From: Actinoplanes sp. N902-109
GTDB lineage: Bacteria > Actinomycetota > Actinomycetes > Mycobacteriales > Micromonosporaceae
Assembly (NCBI RefSeq): GCF_000389965.1
Contig: NC_021191.1
Location: forward strand, 4,093,501 to 4,157,500
Direction of reading: 5' to 3'
DNA length: 64,000 nucleotides
In this document: in pieces, positions 49,192 to 58,076 of the stretch
How the letters are laid out: every line of letters starts with the position of its first letter
Position numbering within the stretch: position 1 is the first letter of the stretch
Made by a program: the position numbers and the translations under genes
Notes under the pieces: generated by a model
What the model saw: only the letters and a program-made list of their open reading frames with translations
Databases searched by the model: none
Told to the model about the DNA's origin: nothing

Positions 49192-51464
49192 TGAGCGACG
49201 CTCAGGACCACCCCGCCAGCGCGCAGGGTGTGGACAACAAGGCGGCGGCCGGCTGCCCGGTCGCGCACGACTCGGTCACCTCGCACGGCAGTGAGAGCGA
49301 GAACCCGGGGATTCCCGCGCCGACGCCGAAGACCGGCGGCCGGCCGCACTCGAACCGGGACTGGTGGCCCAACCAGCTCGACCTGTCGGTGCTGCACGCC
49401 CACTCCGCCAAGGGCAACCCGCTGGGGGAGGACTTCGAGTACGCCAAGGAGTTCCAGAAGCTCGACGTCGAGGCGCTCAAGCGGGACATCACCGAGGTGC
49501 TGACCACCTCGCAGGAGTGGTGGCCGGCCGACTTCGGGCACTACGGCGGTCTGATGATCCGGATGAGCTGGCACGCCGCCGGTACGTACCGGATCCAGGA
49601 CGGCCGCGGCGGCGCCGGTGACGGCGGGCAGCGCTTCGCCCCGCTGAACAGCTGGCCGGACAACGCCAACCTGGACAAGGCCCGCCGGCTGCTGTGGCCG
49701 GTCAAGGCCAAGTACGGCCAGAAGGTCTCGTGGGCCGACCTGCTCGTGCTGGCCGGCAACGTGGCCCTGGAGTCGATGGGTTTCCAGACCTTCGGCTTCG
49801 GCTTCGGCCGGATCGACACCTGGGAGCCGGAGGAGATCTTCTGGGGTCCCGAGGACGCCTGGCTCGGTGACGAGCGTTACGTCACCGACAACACCATGAG
49901 CGAGGGCGTCGGCGCCACCGAGATGGGCCTCATCTACGTCAACCCGGAGGGTCCGCGCGGCAACGCCGACCCGCTGGCCGCGGCGCACTTCATCCGCGAG
50001 ACGTTCGCCCGCATGGCGATGAACGACGAGGAGACCGTCGCGCTGATCGCCGGTGGTCACACGTTCGGCAAGACCCACGGTGCCGCGCCCGCCGACGAGC
50101 ACGTCGGACCCGAGCCCGAGGCCGCCCCGCTGGAGGCGCAGGGCCTGGGCTGGCTCAACAACCACGGCACCGGCAAGGCCGGCGACACCATCACCAGTGG
50201 TCTCGAGGTCACCTGGACCGACAAGCCCACCCAGTGGAGCAACCGCTTCTTCGAGATCCTTTTCGGGTACGAGTGGGAGCTGACCACCAGCCCGGCCGGC
50301 GCCAAGCAGTGGGTCGCCAAGGACGCCGAGGAGATCATCCCCGACGCCCACGACCCGTCGCGCAAGCACAAGCCGACGATGCTGACCACCGACCTGTCGC
50401 TGCGCGTCGACCCGGCGTACGAGAAGATCTCGCGCCGCTTCCTGGAGAACCCGGACGACTTCGCGCTCGCGTTCGCCAAGGCCTGGTACAAGCTGCTGCA
50501 CCGCGACATGGGCCCGGTCAGCCGGTTCCTCGGCCCGTGGGTCGCCGAGCCGCAGCTGTGGCAGGACCCGGTGCCCGCCGTCGACCACGAGCTGGTCAGC
50601 GCCGCCGACGTCGCCGCGCTCAAGACCAAGGTGCTCGAGTCCGGCCTGACCGTGGCGCAGCTGGTGTCCACCGCGTGGGCGTCGGCCGCGAGCTTCCGGT
50701 TCACCGACAAGCGCGGTGGTGCCAACGGCGCGCGCATCCGGCTCGAGCCGCAGCGCTCCTGGGAGGTCAACCAGCCCGAGCAGCTCGCCTCGGTGCTGTC
50801 CACCCTCGAGGGCATCCAGCAGGAGTTCAACAACGCGGGCGGCGCGAAGATCTCGCTGGCCGACCTGATCGTGCTGGCCGGTGCGGCCGCGGTCGAGAAG
50901 GCCGCGAAGGACGCCGGCGTCGAGGTCACCGTGCCGTTCCACCCGGGCCGCACCGACGCCTCGCAGGAGCAGACCGACGTCGAGTCGTTCAAGGTGATGG
51001 AGCCGCGCGCCGACGGGTTCCGCAACTACCTGCGCCCCGGCGAGAAGACCCAGCCCGAGGTGCTCCTGGTCGACCGCGCCTACATGCTCAACCTGACCGC
51101 GCCCGAGATGACCGTGCTGGTCGGCGGTCTGCGCGCGCTGGGCAACAACGTCGGCGCCAGCAAGCACGGTGTGCTGACCGACAAGCCGGGCGTGCTCACC
51201 AACGACTTCTTCGCCAACCTGCTGTCCCCGGGCACCCGGTGGAAGGCGTCGGCGTCCGAGGAGAACGTGTACGAGATCCGCGACCTGGCCACCGACGAGG
51301 TCAAGTACACCGCCACCGCGGTCGACCTCATCTTCGGCTCCAACTCCCAGCTGCGCGCCCTCGCCGAGGTCTACGCCAGCGCGGACGCCCGCGAGAAGTT
51401 CGTGAACGACTTCGTGGCCGCCTGGACCAAGGTCATGGACAACGACCGGTTCGATCTCGCCTGA
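49191..51464 (+). CDS. katG: Catalase-peroxidase KatG (757 aa)
   Basis: A bifunctional heme catalase-peroxidase detoxifying hydrogen peroxide. The distal site Arg124-Trp127-His128 lies in MIRMSWHAAGTYR; the cross-linked Met-Tyr-Trp adduct is completed by the Tyr in LIYVNPEGPRGNADP and the Met in FARMAMND. The proximal heme His is in ALIAGGHTFGKTHGA. The C-terminal degenerate copy (from about 430) is present, giving the normal length of about 740-760 aa. ATG at 49191 overlaps the furA stop. Expression should be relieved by peroxide through FurA. Confidence 0.97.
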   Translation: MSDAQDHPASAQGVDNKAAAGCPVAHDSVTSHGSESENPGIPAPTPKTGGRPHSNRDWWPNQLDLSVLHAHSAKGNPLGEDFEYAKEFQKLDVEALKRDITEVLTTSQEWWPADFGHYGGLMIRMSWHAAGTYRIQDGRGGAGDGGQRFAPLNSWPDNANLDKARRLLWPVKAKYGQKVSWADLLVLAGNVALESMGFQTFGFGFGRIDTWEPEEIFWGPEDAWLGDERYVTDNTMSEGVGATEMGLIYVNPEGPRGNADPLAAAHFIRETFARMAMNDEETVALIAGGHTFGKTHGAAPADEHVGPEPEAAPLEAQGLGWLNNHGTGKAGDTITSGLEVTWTDKPTQWSNRFFEILFGYEWELTTSPAGAKQWVAKDAEEIIPDAHDPSRKHKPTMLTTDLSLRVDPAYEKISRRFLENPDDFALAFAKAWYKLLHRDMGPVSRFLGPWVAEPQLWQDPVPAVDHELVSAADVAALKTKVLESGLTVAQLVSTAWASAASFRFTDKRGGANGARIRLEPQRSWEVNQPEQLASVLSTLEGIQQEFNNAGGAKISLADLIVLAGAAAVEKAAKDAGVEVTVPFHPGRTDASQEQTDVESFKVMEPRADGFRNYLRPGEKTQPEVLLVDRAYMLNLTAPEMTVLVGGLRALGNNVGASKHGVLTDKPGVLTNDFFANLLSPGTRWKASASEENVYEIRDLATDEVKYTATAVDLIFGSNSQLRALAEVYASADAREKFVNDFVAAWTKVMDNDRFDLA

Positions 51465-51495
51465 TCGTTCCACCCCGATCCATCCGTACGACGGG

Positions 51496-51533
51496 AGCCC
51501 GGCTGGTCGCACCGCGACCGGCCGGGCTTTTCT
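51496..51533. terminator. Intrinsic terminator of katG
   Basis: A 15-bp stem with one G-T pair (51496-51510 and 51514-51528, loop ACC) is followed by TTTTC. It also lies at the end of the convergent tetR gene, so it may act in both directions. Confidence 0.88.
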
Positions 51534-52261
51534 CATGCCGGCAGGCCGTCGAGCATCAGCTCGATGGTGAAGGAGAACCGGTCGTGCGAGCTGCCGGCGG
51601 TCAGCTCGGTGGCGTACCGCTTGGTGTTGGGGAAGGTGTCGGGCAGCGCCTTGAGCCGGTCCTGGAGTTCGTCGCGGCCGGCCACCCAGTCGCCGCCGGC
51701 ACGGTTGGCCCGGCTGTCAACCATTGACACCTCCAGGCTGTACGCATTGACGTAGAGCATCAAGGCGTCGGTGGCCCAGGCGGCGGTCTGCGGGTCGGCG
51801 CCGCCGGCGAGCACCAGGGTGAGCAGGCCCTCGCCGACGCGCAGCGTGTCCTGGTTCGTCGGGGCGGCGGCGAAGGCGGCCCGGGAGATGCCCGGGTAGC
51901 GCCGGTACTGGTCGCGCAGCTGGGTGCAGACGTCGAGGATCTGCTCGCGCCAGCGGTGCGGGTCCGGTGCGGGCAGGTCGATCGCGCTGCTGAGCCGGCC
52001 GATCAGCAGCTCGTCGAGGTCCTCCTTGTTGACCACGTGGGCGTACAGCGATGACGGTCCGGTCTCCAGTGCGGTGGCCAGCCGGCGCATCGTCAGGGCC
52101 TCGTACCCCTCGCCGGCCACGATGCCGAGGGCGGTGTCGATGATCGCGTCGACAGTGATCGGCTTCTTGCGGCCGCCGGACGGCCCCCGCCGGACCGCGG
52201 GGGTGCCCGTCTCCGAGCCGAGATGCCGTGCGGCCCGCCGTTCCTGGGGAGTAGGTGCCAT
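51533..52261 (-). CDS. TetR-family repressor, tetracycline-repressor type (242 aa)
   Basis: An N-terminal TetR HTH: VDAIIDTALGIVAGEGYEALTMRRLA, TALETGPSSLYAHVVNKEDLDELLIG, followed by the TetR_C-type ligand domain. A basic tail precedes the HTH (RRGPSGGRKKPI). The ATG at 52261 (MAPTPQERRAARHLG) is taken; the frame reads on for 41 codons through the operator region, without signals. It is divergent from an MFS exporter gene and three similar palindromes lie between them, so it most likely represses that exporter and itself. Confidence 0.9.
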   Translation of the reverse strand: MAPTPQERRAARHLGSETGTPAVRRGPSGGRKKPITVDAIIDTALGIVAGEGYEALTMRRLATALETGPSSLYAHVVNKEDLDELLIGRLSSAIDLPAPDPHRWREQILDVCTQLRDQYRRYPGISRAAFAAAPTNQDTLRVGEGLLTLVLAGGADPQTAAWATDALMLYVNAYSLEVSMVDSRANRAGGDWVAGRDELQDRLKALPDTFPNTKRYATELTAGSSHDRFSFTIELMLDGLPA

Positions 52262-52285
52262 GCGTCCAATCCTAGCCGACTTTAC

Positions 52286-52354
52286 GAACAGTGTTCTATC
52301 GCACTCGGAACAACGTTCGTATTGACCCGAACGCCGATCTGTAGAACGGTGTTC
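52286..52354. promoter_or_regulatory. Three GAAC-N3-GTTC operators between tetR and the MFS gene
   Basis: GAACAGTGTTC (52286-52296), GAACAACGTTC (52308-52318) and GAACGGTGTTC (52344-52354) share the arms GAAC/GTTC, the flanks resembling TA[CG] ... [CT][GA]TA. Start-to-start distances are 22 and 36 bp. They are the natural binding sites of the adjacent TetR repressor. Confidence 0.75.
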
Positions 52355-52376
52355 GTATCGGCCGGAAGGAGCCATC

Positions 52377-53834
52377 ATGAGCACTCCCGCTCAGCAGCAC
52401 CACGAACAAGCCACCGCACCGCAGTCGCTACGGGCGGCGTGGATGGCCCTGGCCGGGTTGTCGGCGGTATTCCTCTTCGAGATGCTGGACAACTCGATCC
52501 TCAACGTCGCGCTGCCCACCATCGGCCGGGATCTGCACGCCTCGACGACAGCACTGCAGTGGGTGACCGGTGCCTATTCGGTGGTGTTCGGCGGGCTGAT
52601 GCTGGCCCTGGGCGCGGTCGCCGACCGTTTCGGCCGCCGCCGCACCATGCTCGCCGGGCTGGTCCTGCTCGGCCTGACCAGCCTGGCCACCGCATTCGTC
52701 AGCAACGCCGGTCAGCTGATCGCCGTCCGCGCGCTCATGGGCGTGGCGGCGGCGATGACCACCCCGGGCTCCATCGCGCTGGCCTTCCGGCTGTTCCGGG
52801 ACGACACCCTGCGCGTACGGGCCATGACGCTGATCTCCACCATCGGGCTGGTCGGTCTGGCAGTGGGCCCGACCACCGGTGGTTTCGTCCTCGCCCTCGC
52901 CCCCTGGCAAGCGTTGCTGATGGTGAACGCGCCGATCGCGGCGCTGGCCCTGCTCGGCATCCGGGCCGGCATCGCCGCCGACGACCCGGCGGATCTGCAC
53001 CACGACCCGCTCGACCTGCCCGGGGCGGTGCTCGGCACGCTGACGATCGTGTTCGCGCTGGTGGCCCCCACCCTGTTCGTCAACGAGGGCACCAGCTCCT
53101 GGCAGCCATGGGCGGCCACCGTCGCTACCGTGCTGGCTGCGGTGCTGTTCGTGGTCCGGCAACGCACCGCCCGGCACCCGCTGCTCGACCTCGAGCTGGT
53201 CGCCCGCCCGCTCGTCTCCGCCGGCCTGGCGTTCAAGGCGGCGACCGGGCTCGCGGTTGCCGGCCTCGGCTATCTGGTGACGCTGCAGCTGCAGCTCGAC
53301 TGGGGCTGGAGCCCGGCCCGCGCCGCCATCGGCATGCTGCCTCAGGTTGTCGTGTTGATCGGGTCCGGTCCGCTCGTCAACAGGTTCGTCGAACGGGTCG
53401 GTCTCGATCGCGCGGCCTGGCTCGGCGCCATCACGGTCGTGGTCGGCCTCGCCGTCTACGGCACGCTGGGCCGCCTCCACTACGGGTACGTCGCGGTGGC
53501 GCTCGCCCTGGTGGCCGCGGCAATCCGGGTGGTGGGCGCCGTCGCGGGCGTCAACGTGCTACGCGGTCTGCCGCAGAACCGGACCACCATCGGCGCTGCG
53601 CTGGTCGACACCGCCTCCGAGGTCACCTCGGCCGCGGGCATCGCGGTGGCCGGCACCATCCTCGCGGCCCTGTTCTCCGGCACCATCGCCGCGCCGCACT
53701 GGACCGCCCACCAGACCGCGCAGTTCGAAACCGCCGTCACCACCGCCGGCCTGGTCCTCACCGGTCTGGCCGCGGCCCTCGTCGGCTGGGGGATCGCCCG
53801 GACGCGCCGGGCCGCCGCCGGCACGCGAGATTGA
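52377..53834 (+). CDS. MFS drug exporter, DHA2 (14-helix) type (485 aa)
   Basis: A proton-driven multidrug exporter. Fourteen hydrophobic segments can be counted; motif A lies in GAVADRFGRRRTML after helix 2, motif D1-like in FLFEMLDNSILNVALPTIGRDL (as LDNSILNVALPTIG), and motif C-like GLAVGPTTGGFVL in helix 5. Length is right for DHA2 proteins such as EmrB or LfrA. AAGGAG precedes the ATG at 52377. Control by the divergent TetR repressor is strongly suggested by the three operators. Substrate unknown. Confidence 0.93.
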   Translation: MSTPAQQHHEQATAPQSLRAAWMALAGLSAVFLFEMLDNSILNVALPTIGRDLHASTTALQWVTGAYSVVFGGLMLALGAVADRFGRRRTMLAGLVLLGLTSLATAFVSNAGQLIAVRALMGVAAAMTTPGSIALAFRLFRDDTLRVRAMTLISTIGLVGLAVGPTTGGFVLALAPWQALLMVNAPIAALALLGIRAGIAADDPADLHHDPLDLPGAVLGTLTIVFALVAPTLFVNEGTSSWQPWAATVATVLAAVLFVVRQRTARHPLLDLELVARPLVSAGLAFKAATGLAVAGLGYLVTLQLQLDWGWSPARAAIGMLPQVVVLIGSGPLVNRFVERVGLDRAAWLGAITVVVGLAVYGTLGRLHYGYVAVALALVAAAIRVVGAVAGVNVLRGLPQNRTTIGAALVDTASEVTSAAGIAVAGTILAALFSGTIAAPHWTAHQTAQFETAVTTAGLVLTGLAAALVGWGIARTRRAAAGTRD

Positions 53835-53872
53835 TGTGCGCCGCCGGGCCGGCCGTGGTCGCCGGGCGGCCG

Positions 53873-54520
53873 TCAGTACGCGAGGTTGACGTGCGCCCGG
53901 TGATGCTCGCCCTTCTCGATGAGGTCGACGAACCCGAGCGCATAGTCGGCACCGGAGATCTCCCCGCCACCCTGCGGCTGCACTGCCACGTCGGTGCCGA
54001 CCCGGTAGTGGCCCAGCCGCCGGCCGGGCTGGTGCGCGCCGAAGCCGCCGGCCGGGCTGACGAAGACCCAGTCGAGCGTCTCCGGGGTGGCCGGCAGATC
54101 ATCGGTGACCAGCGCCGCCGCGGCGACGATCTCGTCGTGGAAGGCCGCCGGGGCGTGGCTCAGATCCGTCACGAAGCGCGGGGCACCGGCCGCCGGACGC
54201 AGCGACGAGAACCCGCCGACGACGTAAAGTGCCGCACCCTCGGCATCGGCCAGTCGCGCGATCGTGCCGTACACATCGCGGAAGGTCGTCTTGAGTGGAC
54301 CGCGCGGCGCGAGCGAGCCCACCACGACGTCAGCCCCGGCGACGACCGCCAACAGTGCCGCCTCGTCCGCGGCGTCGCCCTGCACGTAATTCACGCCGGG
54401 CACGGGGTCGGCCGGCAGCGAACGGCTGAACGCGGTGACGTCGTGACCGCGGGCGGCGGCCTCGGCGACGATGGCCGACCCGGCGTATCCGGTGCCACCG
54501 AGAACGATGATGCGCGACAT
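53873..54520 (-). CDS. NAD(P)-binding atypical SDR, NmrA/HSCARG-like (215 aa)
   Basis: A Rossmann-fold protein beginning RIIVLGGTGYAGSAIVAEAAARGHDVTAFSR, the G-x-x-G-x-x-G loop of NAD(P)H-binding NmrA-like or YwnB-like proteins, with Arg at the end of strand 2 favouring NADP. LDWVFVSPAGGFGAHQPGRR and GGGEISGADYALGFVDLIE are typical of this group. It lacks an obvious Y-x-x-x-K. Divergent from an hxlR gene across two similar palindromes, so it is probably its target. Confidence 0.88.
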   Translation of the reverse strand: MSRIIVLGGTGYAGSAIVAEAAARGHDVTAFSRSLPADPVPGVNYVQGDAADEAALLAVVAGADVVVGSLAPRGPLKTTFRDVYGTIARLADAEGAALYVVGGFSSLRPAAGAPRFVTDLSHAPAAFHDEIVAAAALVTDDLPATPETLDWVFVSPAGGFGAHQPGRRLGHYRVGTDVAVQPQGGGEISGADYALGFVDLIEKGEHHRAHVNLAY

Positions 54521-54567
54521 GGGATGCCTCTCCGTGGAAGGTCCGCCGGACCCGGGACCGGGCCGGC

Positions 54568-54624
54568 ACGGTTACCGTAGGAGAGCAGATCTCCATCGGG
54601 AAGAAGGCACTTTGTGGTAACCAC
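54568..54624. promoter_or_regulatory. Two GGTNACC palindromes between the SDR gene and hxlR
   Basis: ACGGTTACCGT (54568-54578) and GTGGTAACCAC (54614-54624) are both 11-bp palindromes with core GGT[TA]ACC. The second covers the GTG start codon of hxlR, which would allow strong autorepression. Confidence 0.55.
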
Positions 54625-54985
54625 ATCGCTGTTCGACGGCAACCTGTACCAGGCTGACTGCGCGACCCGGCGAATCCTCGACCGGATCGGCGACCGGTGG
54701 ACCGTGCTGGTCATCGGCATCCTGGGTGACGGCGACGCCCGCTTCTCCGAGCTGCGCCGGCGCATCGAGGGCATCTCCCAGAAGATGCTGACCCAGACCC
54801 TGCGCGGCCTGGAACGCGACGGCCTCGTCCGCCGCACGGTCCACCCCGAGGTGCCGGTCCGTGTCGAGTACGCCCTCACCGATGCCGGCCGCACCCTGCT
54901 GGAACCGTTGCGGGCGCTGCAGAAATGGTCCATCGACCACCTCGGCGGCATCCTGGCGGCGCAGGAGGACTACGACCGGACCTGA
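54614..54985 (+). CDS. HxlR-family transcriptional regulator (123 aa)
   Basis: A DUF24/HxlR winged-helix protein: CATRRILDRIGDRWTVLVIGIL, RFSELRRRIEGISQKMLTQTLRGLERDGLV, RVEYALTDAGRTLLEPL. The N-terminal Cys16 is at the place used for thiol sensing in HypR/QorR-type members, so quinone or electrophile sensing is plausible. It begins with GTG inside a palindrome. Divergent from an NAD(P)-binding oxidoreductase, the usual target of such regulators. Confidence 0.92.
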   Translation: MVTTSLFDGNLYQADCATRRILDRIGDRWTVLVIGILGDGDARFSELRRRIEGISQKMLTQTLRGLERDGLVRRTVHPEVPVRVEYALTDAGRTLLEPLRALQKWSIDHLGGILAAQEDYDRT

Positions 54986-55098
54986 CGGCCGAGCGGGTTC
55001 GCCTGCTGAGCTGTGCGGTCCGGCGGCGTGGATCGGTTGACATCCGTCGATCGGCGGAGTGGGGTGACGTTGATGTTCATCCATCTCCGGGAGGCTTG

Positions 55099-57165
55099 AT
55101 GTCAACCCGAGCCCGCTGGGCGGCCACCGCCGCTCTCAGCCTCGTGGTCACGCTCGCCCCACAAGCGGCGCAGGCACAACCGCAGCGGCAGCAACCCGAA
55201 ATCTCCCTGGCGGCCGGGGAGAGTGCGCTCATCCGGTTCCGGCTGCCCGATGAGGACACTCTGCGCCGGCTCGTCGAGCAAGGTGCCGACCTGGCCGCCC
55301 GGCCGCGCACCGCGCCCGGTCAGGTGCTCGCCGACCTGGTGGTCGACGGCGGTCAGCTGGCCACCCTGGTGAAGGACGGGGTCGAGCCGGTCCAGGTGAT
55401 CGAGCGCGAGGCGCAGGCGGTGGCCCGGCGGCCGCAGACCAAGCTGGCCGCGGCGGCCGACACGCTCCAGTTCCTCCAGGCGTACTGGTGGACCAGCAAC
55501 GGCCGCACCTTCCTGCAGACGCAGGTCGCGACCACGGCCACCGACAATCCCGACGTGCAGATCACCGTGACGTGGAGGACCGCCGACGGCACCACCGGCT
55601 CGTACCAGCTGGTGCGGTTCGAGGACGCCGGTGAGTACCAGTACCACTGGCAGCGGCCGCAGTCGTTGCCCGCGCAGCCGGTGCAGGTCACGGCCACGTC
55701 CAGCCTCGGCGGCACCTCGCGGGTGGTCAAGCCGCAGGCCTGGCCCGGTGCCACCCCGCCGGCGCTGCCGAGCGGCTACCAGAAGGACTTCATGGCCGCC
55801 TACCTGACGCCGGCCGACATCCAGGCGCGGATCAAGCGGCTCGCCCGGCAGTACCCCGACCTCGTCGACGTGATCAACCTTCCGGACAAGACCCAGGGCT
55901 ATCGCCGTACGGCCGTCGCGTACCTCGGCGACCCCAGCGCCGCCGCCGTGGTGGTCGAGTCGGTGAAGTTCGGCGATCAGGGCATGAACGGCGTACAGGT
56001 GAAGACGGTGGATCCCGGGGCGCCGAACCGTCCGCTCGCCGCGACGTACAAGGATCGGGTGCTGACGATCAGCCTGGCCACCGACGGGGCGGGCAAGACG
56101 ATCAGCACGACCGACGATGTCGCCGCTTTTGTCAGCGCCCGGTACCCGCAACAGTTCAGCGCGGTGGTCGAGACCGGTTCGGCCGGGCTGCCGATGCCGG
56201 TGGTCGCGCCGGTCCGGCTGGACGACGGTCTGCGGGGCACCGAGGTGTCGAAGAAGCCGTGGACCGTGCAGGCGCTGCGGATCGGCAAGGTCCGCGACGG
56301 CTCGAAGACCGGCGTGCTGGCCTACTCGCAGGAGCACGCCCGGGAATGGGCCACGCCGCTGGTCACCCTGGAATTCGCCGAGCGGCTGCTGGCCAACTAC
56401 GCCACCGATCCGGCCACCCGTCAATTGGTTGACGAGGTTGACGTGTTCGTCATCCCGACGGTCAACCCGGACGGCGCCAACTACTCGTTCAACGACTTCA
56501 CCTTCCAGCGCAAGAACATGGTCAACCACTGCACCGGGGCCGCCCGCGACCCGCGCAACCGCGACTCGTGGGGCGTTGACGTCAACCGCAACTACACGGT
56601 CGGCTCGTTCTTCGACGGGTACGTCGGCGGCAACGGCAACTGCCTCAGCGGCACCTACGCGGGCACCGGCGAGCTGTCCGAGGCCGAGAGCAGCAACGTC
56701 ATCGCCCTGGCCAAGGACCACCCGAACATCAAGTTCGCGATGAACGTGCACAGCTACGGCGGCTACTTCATGTGGCCGCCCGGGTCGTACCGGGCCGAGG
56801 GCCGGGTCACGCTGCCGCGCCCGTCGATCGACGAGCAGAAGTTCTACCTCGACAGCGCCCGCCGCATCGTCGGCGCGATCGCGTCCGAGCGGGGCACGGT
56901 CACCTGGCCGTCGTACACCGGTCCGGTCGCGGACGTGCTGTACTCCGCCGCCGGCAACTCGGCCGACGAGCTGTACTACGAGCTCGGCATCGACGCCTGG
57001 GACTTCGAGATCGGCAACGACCGCTGGAACGACGCCACCCAGCAGTGGGAAGCCGTCGGCTTCCAGCCGCCCTGGGACGAGGCCCACGCCGAGTCCCAGG
57101 AGTACGCGAGCGGCCTGGTCGAGCTGGTCCGGGTGGCCGCCGCCGGCGCCGAGCCCGCCGGCTGA
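55099..57165 (+). CDS. Secreted M14 zinc carboxypeptidase (688 aa)
   Basis: A secreted metallocarboxypeptidase. Signal peptide at 1-27 (RARWAATAALSLVVTLAPQAAQAQ); a pro-region and beta domains up to about 240; the M14 domain from about 245 to 670. Zinc ligands H-x-x-E are in YSQEHAREWATP (near residue 414) and the third His in NVHSYGGYF (near 552). NPDGANYSF and VDVNRNY match the substrate-binding Arg/Asn region; the catalytic Glu is likely in YYELGIDAWDFEIG. The ATG at 55099 has GGGAGG upstream. It degrades extracellular peptides from the C-terminus. Confidence 0.93.
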   Translation: MSTRARWAATAALSLVVTLAPQAAQAQPQRQQPEISLAAGESALIRFRLPDEDTLRRLVEQGADLAARPRTAPGQVLADLVVDGGQLATLVKDGVEPVQVIEREAQAVARRPQTKLAAAADTLQFLQAYWWTSNGRTFLQTQVATTATDNPDVQITVTWRTADGTTGSYQLVRFEDAGEYQYHWQRPQSLPAQPVQVTATSSLGGTSRVVKPQAWPGATPPALPSGYQKDFMAAYLTPADIQARIKRLARQYPDLVDVINLPDKTQGYRRTAVAYLGDPSAAAVVVESVKFGDQGMNGVQVKTVDPGAPNRPLAATYKDRVLTISLATDGAGKTISTTDDVAAFVSARYPQQFSAVVETGSAGLPMPVVAPVRLDDGLRGTEVSKKPWTVQALRIGKVRDGSKTGVLAYSQEHAREWATPLVTLEFAERLLANYATDPATRQLVDEVDVFVIPTVNPDGANYSFNDFTFQRKNMVNHCTGAARDPRNRDSWGVDVNRNYTVGSFFDGYVGGNGNCLSGTYAGTGELSEAESSNVIALAKDHPNIKFAMNVHSYGGYFMWPPGSYRAEGRVTLPRPSIDEQKFYLDSARRIVGAIASERGTVTWPSYTGPVADVLYSAAGNSADELYYELGIDAWDFEIGNDRWNDATQQWEAVGFQPPWDEAHAESQEYASGLVELVRVAAAGAEPAG

Positions 57166-57187
57166 CGGCCCGCCCCCGGCCGGGGGT

Positions 57188-57224
57188 TGCTCAGCCAGGG
57201 GCCCGCCGGACCCCTGGCTGAGCA
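57188..57224 (+). terminator. Hairpin terminator of the carboxypeptidase gene
   Basis: A perfect 14-bp inverted repeat (57188-57201 and 57211-57224, loop 9) begins 23 bp after the stop codon. Confidence 0.8.
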
Positions 57225-57305
57225 GGGCTCTGGCTGCCTCCCGGCGCCGGGCGGATCGTTGTCCCGGACAGCGATCGTTGTCCCGCGGAGCGGAGGAAGC
57301 ACATC

Positions 57306-58076
57306 ATGTCTGGACTTGCACTCGTCACGGGGGCGTCGTCGGGGATCGGCAAGGCGTTCGCCGAGCGGCTCGCCAAGGACGGCACCGACCTCATCGTGGT
57401 CGCGCGGCGGCGGGAGAGGCTGGCGGCGCTCGCGGCATCGCTGGCCGTCGACGTCCAGGTGGTGGTGGCCGACCTGGGCACCGACGACGGTGTCGACACC
57501 GTCGCGGAGCTGTGTGCCAGTCAACCATTGACCATGTTGATCAACAATGCCGGCGTCGCGCACTACATGCCGATGGCCCAGTTGCCGGCCGCCAAGGCTC
57601 GTGAGCTGCTCCACGTCAAAGTGGTCGCGCCGGCCATGCTGACCCGCGCGGCGCTGCCGGGCATGCTGTCCCGCGGTACGGGCACCGTCGTCACCGTCGC
57701 CGGCATGATCGCCTTCTCGGGCCCGGCCACGGCGACCAAGCTGCCCCGCGCGGTCTACGCCGGCACGCTCGCCAACGCGGTGACCATGACCCAGACCCTG
57801 AACGCCGAACTGGCCGGCACCGGCGTGACCGCGCACGTCGTGTGCCCCGGCGTCGTGGCCACCGAGTTCCACGAGGTGCAGGGTCTCGACCTGTCGGCGG
57901 TGCCGCGGATGGCCCCGGAGGACGTGGTCACCGCCGCGCTGGCCGGCATCGAGCTCGGCGAGACGGTCAGCGCCCCGGGCGTCGAGGACTACACCCTCCT
58001 CGAGTCCGTCTTCACCGCCGAGACCGCCGCGTTCGCCGCCCAGAGTCCCGCCCTGGCCACCCGCTACCGCCCCTGA
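57306..58076 (+). CDS. SDR-fold protein with altered active site (256 aa)
   Basis: The cofactor loop TGASSGIG, LVARRRERL (NADP-type Arg) and the NNAGVA motif are normal for SDRs of the DltE/YqjQ group. The usual catalytic Ser region reads VTVAGMIAF and the Y-x-x-x-K motif reads YAGTLAN, so the Lys is replaced by Leu and the Ser is absent. It may bind NADP without the normal redox chemistry, or use another mechanism. GGAGGAAGC lies upstream of the ATG. Length is normal. No operon partner. Confidence 0.85.
   Translation: MSGLALVTGASSGIGKAFAERLAKDGTDLIVVARRRERLAALAASLAVDVQVVVADLGTDDGVDTVAELCASQPLTMLINNAGVAHYMPMAQLPAAKARELLHVKVVAPAMLTRAALPGMLSRGTGTVVTVAGMIAFSGPATATKLPRAVYAGTLANAVTMTQTLNAELAGTGVTAHVVCPGVVATEFHEVQGLDLSAVPRMAPEDVVTAALAGIELGETVSAPGVEDYTLLESVFTAETAAFAAQSPALATRYRP

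Noticed and set aside
49152..51536. A 794-codon minus-strand open frame opposite katG
   Set aside because: It is the mirror of katG codon bias, with His/Arg/Gly-rich low-quality sequence and no motif.
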